From Coriobacteriia bacterium (GTDB lineage Bacteria; Actinomycetota; Coriobacteriia; Coriobacteriales; UMGS124), in contig JAGZEG010000001.1 in the NCBI GenBank assembly GCA_018368455.1, positions 1 through 64,000 on the forward strand: a stretch of 64,000 bases of DNA, given 5' to 3'. Below are positions 52,303-61,274 of the stretch, one piece after another. The notes under the pieces are model-generated. The model was not told the origin of the DNA and made no database searches. It saw only the letters and a program-made list of their open reading frames with translations. How positions within the stretch are numbered: the first letter of the stretch is position 1; every line of letters starts with the position of its first letter. The position numbers were made by a program, and so were the translations under genes.

Positions 52303-53168
52303 GCGCCGCCAACGCCAACGAACCCACGCTGTTCTGCGCACGCGTGCGCTACGTCAAGCGCGGGCGCCTGCGCTATCTCGCCCACCTCGAGCTGCTGCGC
52401 ACGATGGATCGCCTCGTACGGCGCGCTGGGCTCCCGTTCGCCGTGTCGCAGGGCTTCTCCCCGCGTATGCGCCTCGCGTTCTGCCCGGCGCTTCCCGTGG
52501 GCGTCGCCTCCGACGACGAGTGGCTCGATGTTACGCTGACGCGCCTCGTGCCGGCCGACGAGGTGCTCGCCCGGCTACAGGCAGCCTCGTGTGCCGATCT
52601 CATGCCGCAGCACGTCGCCTATGTGGATGTGCGCTCGCCCTCCCTGTCGGCCAACCTGACGATCGCGCGCTACGAGGCGCTTGTCCAGCTCCAGGATCCC
52701 TCGCTCAACATCGTGCCGGCTCCAGACGGCTTTGCCGAGCTCGTGCAGCGCGCGTGCGACGACGTCGTCGCGGAGGGCGCTGTCACCTATCTGCGCAACG
52801 GCAAGCCCAAGACCGTCGAGCTCGCGGAGAAGCTCGCCGAGCCTCCCGTCGCGCGTCCGTTCGTTGCGAGCGAGCTGCCGCAGGGCGACGCCCTCGTCCC
52901 GGAGGACGGCGCGGCGATGGGCGGGGCGCTCGTGCGCTTCGTGACGCGCTCGTCCAACGAGGGCGCGCTACGCCCTGACGTCCTGCTGGGGGAGGTACGC
53001 CGCCGTCTGGGGGCCATCTCGACCGCTGGGGGATGTCACGGGGGTGGTGAGGGGGAGGGTGCGTCCCCCGACGCCGTATCATCGACGGAGCAGTCGACGC
53101 GCGTGCGTATCGTGAGGCGCGCGCAATACCTGGAAAGGGAGGACGGCACATGGGTGCGTCCGATCTAG
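52299..53168 (+). CDS. TIGR03936 family protein (DUF2344)
   Basis: Predicted 289-residue partner of the preceding radical SAM protein. The N-terminal region CARVRYVKRGRLRYLAHLEL and the SQGFSPRMRLAF segment are characteristic of DUF2344. The C-terminus carries a poorly conserved Gly/Glu/Ser-rich stretch before the final RVRIVRRAQYL. ATG 52299 overlaps the TIGR03960 stop codon. The RNase E/G-like gene starts 19 bases before its end. The function is unknown. The two proteins probably act together. Confidence 0.88.
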
Positions 53169-54136
53169 CGCTCTCGCCCGGCGACATCCTGCGCGGCATT
53201 GTCGACCACGTCGACGCTTCGCTCGATGCGTGCTTTCTTGACGGAGGTGCCCACGGCATGCTGTTCGTGCCGCTGGCGGGCCTGCAGCCCACAACCGTCT
53301 CCCGCACGGTGCCGGGCGCTCGCGTCTGCGCCCAGGTCGTGGCTCCCCAGCGCGGCAAGAAGCTGCCGCGCGCCTCGGTGAGCATCGAGTTCTCCGGGCG
53401 GACGAGCGTGCTCATCCTTGACGGCGCCGCGCTCACAGGCAAGAAGACGCCCCCGAGCGTCGAGGTGTTCGTCAGCAAAAAGCTCTCCGGCGTTCGCCGC
53501 GCCGAGCTCGCCACGAAGCTCGAGACCGCTTTCGCTGACGCGTCGACGGGGCTCCCCTCCATGCTGTCCGCCTGCGTGGGCCCGCTGACGGTCATCCTGC
53601 GCACTGCGGCTGACGACGTAGCGTGGGAGCAGGTGCTCTCCGCTGTCGTCGTGCAGATAACGGAGGCGGCGGCGTTTACGGTCATTGCGCGTGCTGGCTC
53701 GGAGCCTGCGCTGCTTATGGCCGAGAAGCCCGACGCCGACGGTGACGCGTCCATCAGCGGTGCACGCTTCTCGGCGCCCGAGGACATGCTCGATGGCCGC
53801 CGCATCGCACTGACGGGCGGTGGCGAGGTCGTGTTCGAGCGCACGGAGGCCATGTGGACCGTCGACGTCAACACGGCCCACGCGCACGCCGTCGACAAGG
53901 CCGACCTCATCAGCCAAGTCAACGAGGACGCAGTTCACGCTATAGGCGAGGCCATCGTCGAGTACGACGTCACGGGGCTCATTGCTATTGATTTCGTATC
54001 GGGACTAACATCGGCGGGTTTCAACGAGCTCGTTGACGAGCTTTCTGATATCCTCGGTTCCGACGGGGTCCATGTGTCAGCGGACGCGAAGCTCGCCGTG
54101 GCTATCATCGCTCGGCGCGGTACGCTCCATCGCTAG
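53150..54136 (+). CDS. Short RNase E/G-like protein
   Basis: Predicted 328-residue protein with an N-terminal S1-like domain (DHVDASLDACFLDGG, LFVPLAGL) followed by a catalytic-type domain. The two Mg-binding Asp positions of RNase E/G are recognisable in DVNT and in LIAIDF. It is about 150 residues shorter than RNase G and lacks the Zn-link cysteines and much of the 5'-sensor and DNase-I-like region. Activity is uncertain. GGGAGG precedes ATG 53150, which overlaps the end of TIGR03936. The gene order TIGR03960-TIGR03936-rng-rplU-rpmA-obgE supports the family call. Confidence 0.78.
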   Translation: MGASDLALSPGDILRGIVDHVDASLDACFLDGGAHGMLFVPLAGLQPTTVSRTVPGARVCAQVVAPQRGKKLPRASVSIEFSGRTSVLILDGAALTGKKTPPSVEVFVSKKLSGVRRAELATKLETAFADASTGLPSMLSACVGPLTVILRTAADDVAWEQVLSAVVVQITEAAAFTVIARAGSEPALLMAEKPDADGDASISGARFSAPEDMLDGRRIALTGGGEVVFERTEAMWTVDVNTAHAHAVDKADLISQVNEDAVHAIGEAIVEYDVTGLIAIDFVSGLTSAGFNELVDELSDILGSDGVHVSADAKLAVAIIARRGTLHR

Positions 54137-54217
54137 GCCCCCGGCCAGGCTCTCACAGACGGAACGAGAAGGGTTTGGGGATTTCTCCATGCCCCGTGGA
54201 GATACGGCACAAATTCG

Positions 54218-54246
54218 TTGACGCCTGTTTTTCTGCCTGATATTAT
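54218..54246 (+). promoter_or_regulatory. Sigma-70-type promoter of rplU-rpmA
   Basis: TTGACG (54218-54223), an exact 17-base spacer and TATTAT (54241-54246). The best match to consensus in the window, about 40 bases before the rplU start codon. Confidence 0.75.
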
Positions 54247-54285
54247 CGGCAATTGCATTTGTAGCGACCTGGAAGGTATCAACAC

Positions 54286-54642
54286 ATGTACGCAATCGTC
54301 TCCACTGGTGGTAAGCAGTACAAGGTCTCCGAGGGCGATGTCATTCACATCGAGAAGCTCGAGGGCGAGGCTGGCACCGCCGTCACGTTCGACGACGTCC
54401 TGTTCATCAATGATGGCAAGAAGGCCATCGTTGATCCCAGCAAGCTTGAGAAGGCGAGCGTGACTGGCGAGATTCTCGAGCAGTACCGCGACAAGAAGGT
54501 GCTCGTCTTCAAGTTCCGTCGTCGTAAGCGCTATCACCGTACGCGCGGCCACCGTCAGTACCTGACGAAGGTCAAGATTACGGGCATCAACACCGGTGCT
54601 GCCAAGCGTGCCGCCAAGGCCGCCGAGCCCGTCGCCGAGTAA
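54286..54642 (+). CDS. rplU: Large ribosomal subunit protein bL21
   Basis: Predicted 118-residue protein. The N-terminal YAIVSTGGKQYKVSEGDVI and the basic FKFRRRKRYHRTRGHRQ stretch are diagnostic of bL21, which binds 23S rRNA. The C-terminus has an extra Ala/Lys tail (KRAAKAAEPVAE). It starts an rplU-rpmA transcript behind the promoter at 54218. Confidence 0.97.
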   Translation: MYAIVSTGGKQYKVSEGDVIHIEKLEGEAGTAVTFDDVLFINDGKKAIVDPSKLEKASVTGEILEQYRDKKVLVFKFRRRKRYHRTRGHRQYLTKVKITGINTGAAKRAAKAAEPVAE

Positions 54643-54672
54643 CGTCGTTTCTTCTGAGCAGGGAGCTTTCTC

Positions 54673-54948
54673 ATGGCACACAAGAAGGGTACCGGTACCA
54701 CCCGTAATGGTCGCGACTCCGCCGGCCAGCGACTCGGCTGCAAGCGTTTTGACGGCCAGATCGTCAAGAGCGGTACCATCCTCGTTCGTCAGCACGGCAC
54801 GCACTTCCACCCCGGCGTCAACGTCGGTCGCGGCAAGGATGACACTCTGTTCGCCAAGGCCGAGGGCGTCGTGAAGTACACGAAGGGCATCAAGCGTCGC
54901 GTGAACGTCCTTCCGCTCGAGACGGCCTCCGAGGCTGTCGCCGAGTAG
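54673..54948 (+). CDS. rpmA: Large ribosomal subunit protein bL27
   Basis: Predicted 91-residue protein. MAHKKGTGTTRNGRDSAGQR and GTHFHPGVNVGRGKDDTLF are canonical bL27 sequence, whose N-terminus reaches the peptidyl transferase centre. No N-terminal cleavage extension of the Firmicutes type is present. AGCAGGGAG precedes the ATG, and a terminator follows. Confidence 0.97.
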   Translation: MAHKKGTGTTRNGRDSAGQRLGCKRFDGQIVKSGTILVRQHGTHFHPGVNVGRGKDDTLFAKAEGVVKYTKGIKRRVNVLPLETASEAVAE

Positions 54949-54987
54949 GCCGCTTTCAGAACGCATCGCTTCACATCGTTTCGCGCC

Positions 54988-55024
54988 GACCCCTGTAGCA
55001 CAGCTGCTGCAGGGGTCGTTTGGT
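54988..55024 (+). terminator. Terminator after rpmA
   Basis: CGACCCCTG...GCA pairs with TGC...CAGGGGTCG (14-bp arms around CAGC), followed by TTTGG. The T run is short, so partial read-through into obgE is likely. Confidence 0.65.
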
Positions 55025-55038
55025 ATCAGGGGGTACTC

Positions 55039-56502
55039 GTGTTCATCGACCAGGTCCACATCAACGTCAAGGGCGGCAACGGCGGCGCCGGCTGCATGTC
55101 GTTCCGCCGCGAGGCGCACGTGCCCAAGGGCGGGCCCGACGGCGGAGACGGCGGTCACGGCGGCGACGTCGTGCTTGTGGCAGACCCGCGCAAGTCCTCG
55201 CTCGTCGACTACCGCTTCAAGCACCACTTCCGTGCCGAGCGCGGCACGCACGGTCAGGGTTCGAAGAAGGACGGTGCCTGCGGCAAGGATCTCGAGCTGA
55301 GCGTGCCGCTCGGGACCGTCGTCTACCAGCTCGACTTCGAGACGCAGGAGCGCCTCTACCAGTTGGCCGATCTCACGCACCCCGGCGAGCGCGTCGTCGT
55401 GGGCGAGGGCGGGCACGGCGGCAGGGGCAACACGCACTTCGTGACGTCCGTGCGCCGCGCGCCGACGTTTGCCGAGAAGGGCGAACCGTCCGAGGAGCAC
55501 TGGATCGAGCTCGAGATGAAGCTCCTGGCCGACGTGGGACTCGTCGGAATGCCGAGCGTCGGAAAGTCGTCACTTATCGCCCACATGAGCGCGGCGCGCC
55601 CCAAGATCGCCGATTACCCGTTCACGACGCTGCAGCCCAACCTCGGCATGGTGCGTGTCGGAAACTACGACTACGTCGTGGCCGACATCCCCGGCCTCAT
55701 CGAAGGCGCGTCCGAGGGCAAGGGTCTCGGCCACGAGTTCCTGCGCCACGTCGAGCGCACGGCTCTTATCATGCACGTCGTCGACCTGTCCGGCTCCTAC
55801 GAGCAGCGCGACCCCGTGCACGACTACGTCGTCATCAAGCGCGAGCTTGCCCGCTATGCCGACGATCTCGCGCAGCGCCCGTTCGTCGTCGTCGGCAACA
55901 AGTGCGACCTGCCCGGCACGGAAGAGGCGAGCCGCCGCATGGCGGAGGTTGCCGCCGCCGACGGCGTTCCGTACTTTGCCGTGTCTGCCGTGAGCGGCGC
56001 CGGCATGCACGAGCTCATGCTCGAGGTTGGACGCATGGTGCGCGAGCTGCGCACGGAGGCCACGCAGGAGCAGCCCGCTGACCAGCACGAACAGTACGAC
56101 CAGGTATGGGCTGCCGCCCGTCACCGTCGCGAGCAGCGCTTCGCCATCGAGGCGGAGGAGCCGGGCGCATGGCGCGTGCGCGGCCGCGCCGTCGAGCGCA
56201 TGGTCATCATGACGGACTGGGACAACGACGAGGCCATCATCTACCTGCAGCATCGCTTTGAGCGCCTCGGCCTCGATGACGCGCTGGCCAAGGCGGGCGC
56301 GCGCAACGGCGACACGGTGCGCATCCTCGGATATGACCTCGAGTACACCGGCGGGGCGGATCGCGCTGACGACGTCGTGCCGGAGGACGCTGCCGACGAG
56401 CTCGAGTGGGTCGACGTCCAGGTGTTCGAGGGCGAGGGCGAGGAAGGCTCGGGTTACGAGGTAGCCGACGAGGGCGAAGAGGACGGGGAGAGCGCCCGAT
56501 GA
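55039..56502 (+). CDS. obgE: GTPase ObgE/CgtA
   Basis: Predicted 487-residue GTPase used in 50S ribosome assembly and stress control. The Gly-rich Obg fold (NGGAGCMSFRREAHVPKGGP) is followed by the G domain with GMPSVGKSS (G1), the FTTLQPN (G2) switch, DIPGLIEGAS (G3) and GNKCD (G4), and then the OCT domain (residues about 345-425) and an acidic Glu/Gly tail. The GTG start has GGGGG upstream. The stop codon overlaps the proB ATG (ATGA). Confidence 0.96.
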   Translation: MFIDQVHINVKGGNGGAGCMSFRREAHVPKGGPDGGDGGHGGDVVLVADPRKSSLVDYRFKHHFRAERGTHGQGSKKDGACGKDLELSVPLGTVVYQLDFETQERLYQLADLTHPGERVVVGEGGHGGRGNTHFVTSVRRAPTFAEKGEPSEEHWIELEMKLLADVGLVGMPSVGKSSLIAHMSAARPKIADYPFTTLQPNLGMVRVGNYDYVVADIPGLIEGASEGKGLGHEFLRHVERTALIMHVVDLSGSYEQRDPVHDYVVIKRELARYADDLAQRPFVVVGNKCDLPGTEEASRRMAEVAAADGVPYFAVSAVSGAGMHELMLEVGRMVRELRTEATQEQPADQHEQYDQVWAAARHRREQRFAIEAEEPGAWRVRGRAVERMVIMTDWDNDEAIIYLQHRFERLGLDDALAKAGARNGDTVRILGYDLEYTGGADRADDVVPEDAADELEWVDVQVFEGEGEEGSGYEVADEGEEDGESAR

Positions 56503-57638
56503 GCGACGCGGGTGCGGCTCCCGGGGCGTGGCCGGCGGCCCGGCGCGTCGTGGCGAAAGTGGGCTCTGCGACGCTGATGGGCCCCGATGGCAGGCTTGAC
56601 GAGGCGTTCATCGGTTCGCTGGCTGACCAGATCGCCGGGCTCGTGTCCGACGGCTGCGAGGTCGTGCTCGTGAGCTCCGGAGCAATCGCGGCAGGCATCC
56701 CGCTGCTCGGCCTCGACGCCCGGCCCACGGACATGCCGTCGCTGCAGGCGTGCGCCGCTGTGGGCCAGGTCGGCCTCGTGGGCACGTATGCCCGTGCGTT
56801 CGCCCGGCACGGCCTGGGGACGGCCCAGGTTTTGCTCACGCGCAACGACACGGCGCTGCGCAGCGCCTACCTGCACGCGCGCCAGACGATAGAGCGCCTG
56901 CTCGCCCTGGGCGTCGTGCCCGTCGTCAACGAGAACGACACCGTCGCCGTCGACGAGATCCGCTTCGGCGACAACGACTCGCTGGCCGCCATCGTGGGCT
57001 CGCTCGTCGGGGCCGACCTCGTCGTGCTGCTGTCTGACATCGACGGCCTGTACACGGCTGACCCGCGTCGCAACCCCGACGCCCGCCTCGTGCCGGTCGT
57101 CGACCACGTCGACGACGCACTGCTCGCCAGTGCGGGCGGCGCGGGGTCGACGGTAGGCACGGGCGGCATGATCACGAAGGTGCGCGCCGCCCGCATGATG
57201 CAGATGGCCGGCATCCCGCTGACGATCTGCCTGGGCAGGGCTCCCCACGCGCTCGTGGACGCGGTGCGCGGTGCCGCGATCGGCACGCGCTTCGTTGCCG
57301 ACCCCAGCGTTGCCCGCGAGTCGTCGCGCAAGCTGTGGATCGCGCTTGCTGGACATGACGCGGGCTGCGTGACGATCGACGACGGTGCGCTGCAGGCGCT
57401 GCACGGCGGAAGCTCGCTGCTGGCCGTGGGCGTCACGGGCGTCGAGGGGACGTGGGCGCGCGGCGACGTCATCGCGGTGCGCGACGCGCAGAACGCCCTC
57501 GTGGCGCGCGGGCTGGCGGGGTACTCGTCGCAGGAGGCGGATCTGACGCGTGGGATGCGCAGCGAGCTGATCGCGCGGGTTGCGCCGGAGCTCGAAGGCA
57601 CGCCGCTTATTCACCGCGACGAGCTCGTCGTATTCTGA
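56499..57638 (+). CDS. proB: Glutamate 5-kinase
   Basis: Predicted 379-residue kinase for the first step of proline synthesis, phosphorylating glutamate. The amino acid kinase domain shows VAKVGSATLMG, VVLVSSGAIAAG, VPVVNENDTVAVDE and GTGGMITKVRAARM. A PUA domain (about 285-379) closes the protein. ATG 56499 overlaps the obgE stop. The proA gene follows after 155 bases. Confidence 0.96.
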   Translation: MSDAGAAPGAWPAARRVVAKVGSATLMGPDGRLDEAFIGSLADQIAGLVSDGCEVVLVSSGAIAAGIPLLGLDARPTDMPSLQACAAVGQVGLVGTYARAFARHGLGTAQVLLTRNDTALRSAYLHARQTIERLLALGVVPVVNENDTVAVDEIRFGDNDSLAAIVGSLVGADLVVLLSDIDGLYTADPRRNPDARLVPVVDHVDDALLASAGGAGSTVGTGGMITKVRAARMMQMAGIPLTICLGRAPHALVDAVRGAAIGTRFVADPSVARESSRKLWIALAGHDAGCVTIDDGALQALHGGSSLLAVGVTGVEGTWARGDVIAVRDAQNALVARGLAGYSSQEADLTRGMRSELIARVAPELEGTPLIHRDELVVF

Positions 57639-57793
57639 TCTGCTGAGACAGGGGAGGTGTTGTGGCACGCCATCTGCTGCGCTGGACCGGGGTTCACGTA
57701 TCTTCATACGCTTCGCCCCGTTCCATCTTGCATCTGACGCACCGCGACGCCTCCTGACGTTGTAGATCACGTCAAACGTTACGGAGGGATCCT
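57639..57793 (+). other. proB-proA intergenic stretch with possible short leader ORF
   Basis: GTG 57662, four bases after GGGGAGG (57651-57657), opens a 31-codon frame ending at TGA 57757. The product has no recognised family and no run of proline codons, so a proline attenuator is not supported. Otherwise nothing is seen. Confidence 0.2.
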
Positions 57794-59062
57794 ATGTCTG
57801 AGGCGCGGGAGAGGGCGGAGGCGGCGCGGGGAGCGGCGCGCGAGCTTGCCCGGTGCGGGTCGAGCGTGCGCAATGAGGCGTTGCGGGCCATGGCGCGGGC
57901 GCTGCGCGACGAGACCCCGGCCATTCTTGCGGCAAACGCCTCTGACGTCGCCGTGGCTCGCTCGGCGGGCACGTCGGATGCCCTCATCGATCGTCTGTGC
58001 CTCGACGAGGGCCGTGTCGATGCCATGGCGCGTGGCCTCGAGGCCATCGCTGACCAGCCCGACCCGCTCGGGCGTGTGACGTCGGGCCAGCGCCTCGCCA
58101 ACGGGCTTGCTATCGAGCGCGTCACGGTGCCGCTCGGCGTCGTCGCGATGATCTACGAGGCGCGTCCCAACGTGACGTCCGACGCGGCCGGCCTGTGCCT
58201 CAAGGCAGGCAACGCCTGTGTCCTGCGCGGTGGCTCCATGGCGGCGCGCTCCAACGTCGCCATCGCCCGGGCGCTGCAGGGCGCCATCGAGCGCTCCGGT
58301 CTTCCCCGCGGGGCGATCGGCCTCATCGAGTCGACGGATCGCAGCGAGACTGACGAGCTCATGGGCCTCGTGGGCCTCGTCGACGTACTCATCCCGCGCG
58401 GCGGCGCCGGTCTCATCCGCCACTGCGTAGAGAGCGCCAAGGTTCCGGTCATCGAGACGGGCACGGGCAATTGCCACGTCTACGTGCACGCCGCGGCGGA
58501 CGAGCGCATGGCGCTCGACATCATCCGCAACGCCAAGACGCAGCGGCCTGGCGTGTGCAACGCCTGCGAGTCCGTGCTCGTGGACGAGCAGATCTGCGAA
58601 GCGTTCCTTCCGAGCCTCCTGAGCGCCTGCGCTCAGTGGGGCGTGCTCGTTCACGGGGACGAGAAAACCGTCTCGGCAGCCCGCCGTGCGGGCATTGCCG
58701 CTGACGCGTGCGTCGAGGCGACCGAGGACGACTGGGGCCGCGAGTACCTGGCAATGGAGCTGTCCGTGCGACGGGTCCACGACTTGGACGAGGCTATCGT
58801 GCACGTCAATCGCTACGGCACGGGCCACTCCGAGTGCATCGTCACGAGCGACTATGCGGCGGCAGAGCGCTTCCTGAACGAGGTGGACGCCGCGGCCGTT
58901 TACGTCAACGCTTCGACGCGCTTCACGGACGGTGGCATGTTTGGCCTGGGGGCCGAGATCGGCATCTCGACGCAGAAGCTACACGCACGCGGTCCCATGG
59001 GCGTCGAGGCGCTCGTGACGACGAAGTACCTGTGCCGCGGCGCCGGACAGGTGCGGCCGTAG
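57794..59062 (+). CDS. proA: Gamma-glutamyl phosphate reductase
   Basis: Predicted 422-residue NADPH-dependent reductase that makes glutamate-5-semialdehyde from the ProB product. The aldehyde dehydrogenase-like fold shows MIYEARPNVTSDAAGL, VLRGGSMAARSN, the catalytic Cys in AKTQRPGVCNACESVLV and the C-terminal TDGGMFGLGAEIGIST. GGAGG lies upstream of the ATG. nadD starts directly at the stop codon. Confidence 0.96.
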   Translation: MSEARERAEAARGAARELARCGSSVRNEALRAMARALRDETPAILAANASDVAVARSAGTSDALIDRLCLDEGRVDAMARGLEAIADQPDPLGRVTSGQRLANGLAIERVTVPLGVVAMIYEARPNVTSDAAGLCLKAGNACVLRGGSMAARSNVAIARALQGAIERSGLPRGAIGLIESTDRSETDELMGLVGLVDVLIPRGGAGLIRHCVESAKVPVIETGTGNCHVYVHAAADERMALDIIRNAKTQRPGVCNACESVLVDEQICEAFLPSLLSACAQWGVLVHGDEKTVSAARRAGIAADACVEATEDDWGREYLAMELSVRRVHDLDEAIVHVNRYGTGHSECIVTSDYAAAERFLNEVDAAAVYVNASTRFTDGGMFGLGAEIGISTQKLHARGPMGVEALVTTKYLCRGAGQVRP

Positions 59063-59761
59063 ATGGCCGACGACCGGTTTCGCGCGCTTGCACCGGGGGA
59101 GGGCGCCGTCATTGAGTGTCTGCGGGCGCGCGCTGCGGGGGGCCGCAAGCCCCAGCTCGGCATCGTCGGCGGAACGTTCGACCCGATCCACCTCGGGCAC
59201 GTTGAGATGGGGCTGGCTGCCCGCGACGAGCTTGGTCTCGACGCGCTGCTGTTCATGCCCGCCGGCGTTCCGTCGTTCAAGCGCGACGCGCATCTTGCCT
59301 CCACGAAAGACCGCCTTGCCATGGTGCGCATCGCTACGGCGTGCCTGGCCGGCGCCGTTGGCGTGAGCGAGCGCGAGACGGCGCGCCCCGGCATCACGTA
59401 CACGTCTGACACCCTTGTCGAGCTCGCGCAGCTCTGCCCTGAGGGCACGTGCCTGACATTCGTGCTAGGCGCCGACTCGCTCGAGACGTTGCCGTTGTGG
59501 CATGATGCGCCCGCTATCGCGCGGCTTGCCCGCATCGCCGTGGCGCGGCGGGCCGGCCATGACGTGACGTGCGCCCTTGCCGCGCTCGACGCGAGCGGCC
59601 TGGACTTCGACGTTGCCGTGCTCGAGCGCGTTCTACCCGATGTCTCTTCGACGCTCGTCCGCTCGCGCGTCAGGGAGGGCGGAGACGTCGCGGATCTCGT
59701 GGGCTCGCAAGTGGCGGCCTACATCGCCGATCATGGCCTCTATCGCTCTTCGCAGCGATGA
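59063..59761 (+). CDS. nadD: Nicotinate-nucleotide adenylyltransferase
   Basis: Predicted 232-residue adenylyltransferase of NAD synthesis. The nucleotidyl transferase motif GGTFDPIHLGHVEMG and the C-terminal SSTLVRSRVREGG and YIADHGLYR are canonical. About 32 residues precede the GGTFDP motif, which is longer than most homologues, but ATG 59063 lies right after the proA stop. The yqeK-like gene follows. Confidence 0.94.
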   Translation: MADDRFRALAPGEGAVIECLRARAAGGRKPQLGIVGGTFDPIHLGHVEMGLAARDELGLDALLFMPAGVPSFKRDAHLASTKDRLAMVRIATACLAGAVGVSERETARPGITYTSDTLVELAQLCPEGTCLTFVLGADSLETLPLWHDAPAIARLARIAVARRAGHDVTCALAALDASGLDFDVAVLERVLPDVSSTLVRSRVREGGDVADLVGSQVAAYIADHGLYRSSQR

Positions 59762-59784
59762 ACATGTGTGAGAAAGGACGTCCC

Positions 59785-60570
59785 ATGGGCAAGAAGAAGA
59801 AAAAGAAGCAGGGCAAAAAGGCGGCTAAAAAGGCGTGCGAGACGCTGTTGGCAGGCACGGAAAAAAGCCCGACCGTCGCTTTCGAAGCGCCCGCTATGGG
59901 GCCGGACGGCCTTCCCACCGAGAAGGGTTATGCCTGGGCGGGCCCCGAGCCACTCATCGCGGACGCCGCGCTGCGCACGTACCTCAGCGTCCTTCGGACC
60001 GAGGTCGAGCGCCATCTCACGGGCCATCGCCTGCGCCACAGTCTGTCCGTTGCGCGCACGGCGGGTCGCCTCGCAGCCGCGCACGGCGTCGACCCGTTCC
60101 TGGCGACGGCGGCAGGCTTGCTGCACGACTGGGACAAGACAAAGCAGCTCACGACCGATGACCTGTGGGCGAAGGCCGAGCGCTACGGCCTGGTGGAGGG
60201 GGAGCGCGATCCCCGCATGGCGCCCATCCTGCACGGCTGGACGGCGGCGGCGAGTCTGCCCGAGACGTGGGACCTACCGGCCGAAGTGTTTCAGGCCATC
60301 TCTCGCCATACGATCGGCGCGACGGACATGAGTGATCTCGACATCGTCGTATACGTCGCGGACATGCTTGAGCCGCTGCGGGGAGACGACGCCGAGTACT
60401 GGGAGCTGCGTCGTCTCGCGCAGGGCGACCTGCGCGCGCTGTTCGCGGCCTGCGCGCGCCAGAGCTGCCTGTGGGTCATCGAGAGCGGCCGCTATCTCTA
60501 CCCCGAGGCCATTCGCGTGTGGAATGCCTACGAGCCGTACCTTCCCGACGCCCTGCGGCGGGGTTGGTAG
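59785..60570 (+). CDS. YqeK-type HD domain phosphohydrolase
   Basis: Predicted 261-residue HD hydrolase. RLRHSLSVARTAGRLAAAHG, GLLHDWDK and HGWTAAASLPETW mark the metal-binding HD residues. YqeK enzymes split diadenosine tetraphosphate symmetrically. The order nadD-yqeK-rsfS is the usual neighbourhood. The first 25 residues are a lysine-rich stretch (GKKKKKKQGKKAAKKA) not part of the HD fold, perhaps nucleic acid binding. ATG 59785 follows AAAGGA. Confidence 0.88.
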   Translation: MGKKKKKKQGKKAAKKACETLLAGTEKSPTVAFEAPAMGPDGLPTEKGYAWAGPEPLIADAALRTYLSVLRTEVERHLTGHRLRHSLSVARTAGRLAAAHGVDPFLATAAGLLHDWDKTKQLTTDDLWAKAERYGLVEGERDPRMAPILHGWTAAASLPETWDLPAEVFQAISRHTIGATDMSDLDIVVYVADMLEPLRGDDAEYWELRRLAQGDLRALFAACARQSCLWVIESGRYLYPEAIRVWNAYEPYLPDALRRGW

Positions 60571-60648
60571 CGGCGTAGAGCCCTTATACTTGCCCTGACA
60601 TGCCGCACTCGACGCGCCCGTACTTGGACGGTCGTGAGAGGACGGCAC

Positions 60649-60677
60649 GCAACGTGGATAGGAAAGCGCGACGTTGC
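60649..60677 (+). repeat. Inverted repeat in the rsfS leader
   Basis: GCAACGT (60649-60655) is a perfect inverted copy of ACGTTGC (60671-60677), spaced by 15 bases, in the gap before rsfS. It may be a leader hairpin or an operator. Confidence 0.3.
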
Positions 60678-60712
60678 CGGAAGGTAGCCTGCGCTGAGAA
60701 AGGAATGTGTAC

Positions 60713-61147
60713 GTGGAACCCCTTGAGCTTGTAAGCAATATCTGCCGCATCATTGACGAAAAGCAGGGCAGCGACGTCGTCGTGCAGGACCTGCGCGGCC
60801 TGTCTGACATCACGGAGTACTTCGTCATCGCTAGCGCGGCGAACAATCGCCTCGTCGACGCCATCGCCGACGAGATCGAGAACAGCCTGCGCCCGCTGGG
60901 CGAGCGCGCCTTCGCCATCGAGGGCCGCGAGGAGTGCACCTGGGTGCTCATGGACTTCGGCTCCGTGCTCGTCCACCTGTTCCAGCCCGAGGCGCGCGCG
61001 TTCTACCGCCTCGAGCGCCTGTGGGGCGACGCTCCGCGTGCCACGGTTGTCGACGGCGAGCTGGGCGCTTTCGAGGGCGAGGCCCCCAAGGCGCGCGTAG
61101 GCGTCGGCACGGACAGCGCCGGCACGAAGGTGCACGCCGACGACTAA
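60713..61147 (+). CDS. rsfS: Ribosomal silencing factor RsfS
   Basis: Predicted 144-residue protein that binds bL14 on the 50S subunit and blocks subunit joining when nutrients are low. The YFVIASAANNRLVDAIADEI, EGREECTWVLMDFGSVLVH and FYRLERLWGDAP segments are diagnostic. The C-terminal 30 residues are an unconserved Gly/Ala/Asp-rich tail. GTG 60713 is chosen because AAAGGA lies eight bases upstream. A GTG six bases earlier is too close to that site. Confidence 0.93.
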   Translation: MEPLELVSNICRIIDEKQGSDVVVQDLRGLSDITEYFVIASAANNRLVDAIADEIENSLRPLGERAFAIEGREECTWVLMDFGSVLVHLFQPEARAFYRLERLWGDAPRATVVDGELGAFEGEAPKARVGVGTDSAGTKVHADD

Positions 61148-61199
61148 AGACGTCCCACGTCAAAGAGCCGAGTGACGTGGCCTACGGCTTTTAATCAAG

Positions 61200-61254
61200 A
61201 CGGGGGTGGATCCGAACGAGATTACTCGCCGGATTCACCCCCGTCATATTTTGT
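61200..61254. terminator. Terminator between rsfS and the reductase gene
   Basis: GACGGGGGTG-GATCCG pairs with CGGATTCACCCCCGTC (61230-61245), followed by ATATTTTG. A weaker AGCCG/CGGCT hairpin with TTTT lies just before (61167-61195). Confidence 0.75.
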
Positions 61255-61274
61255 GCCTCAAACTGAGGGATGCC

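Noticed and set aside
57662..57757. Proline attenuator or T-box in the proB-proA gap
   Set aside because: The short frame has no run of Pro codons, no T-box sequence was seen, and no terminator with T run follows.
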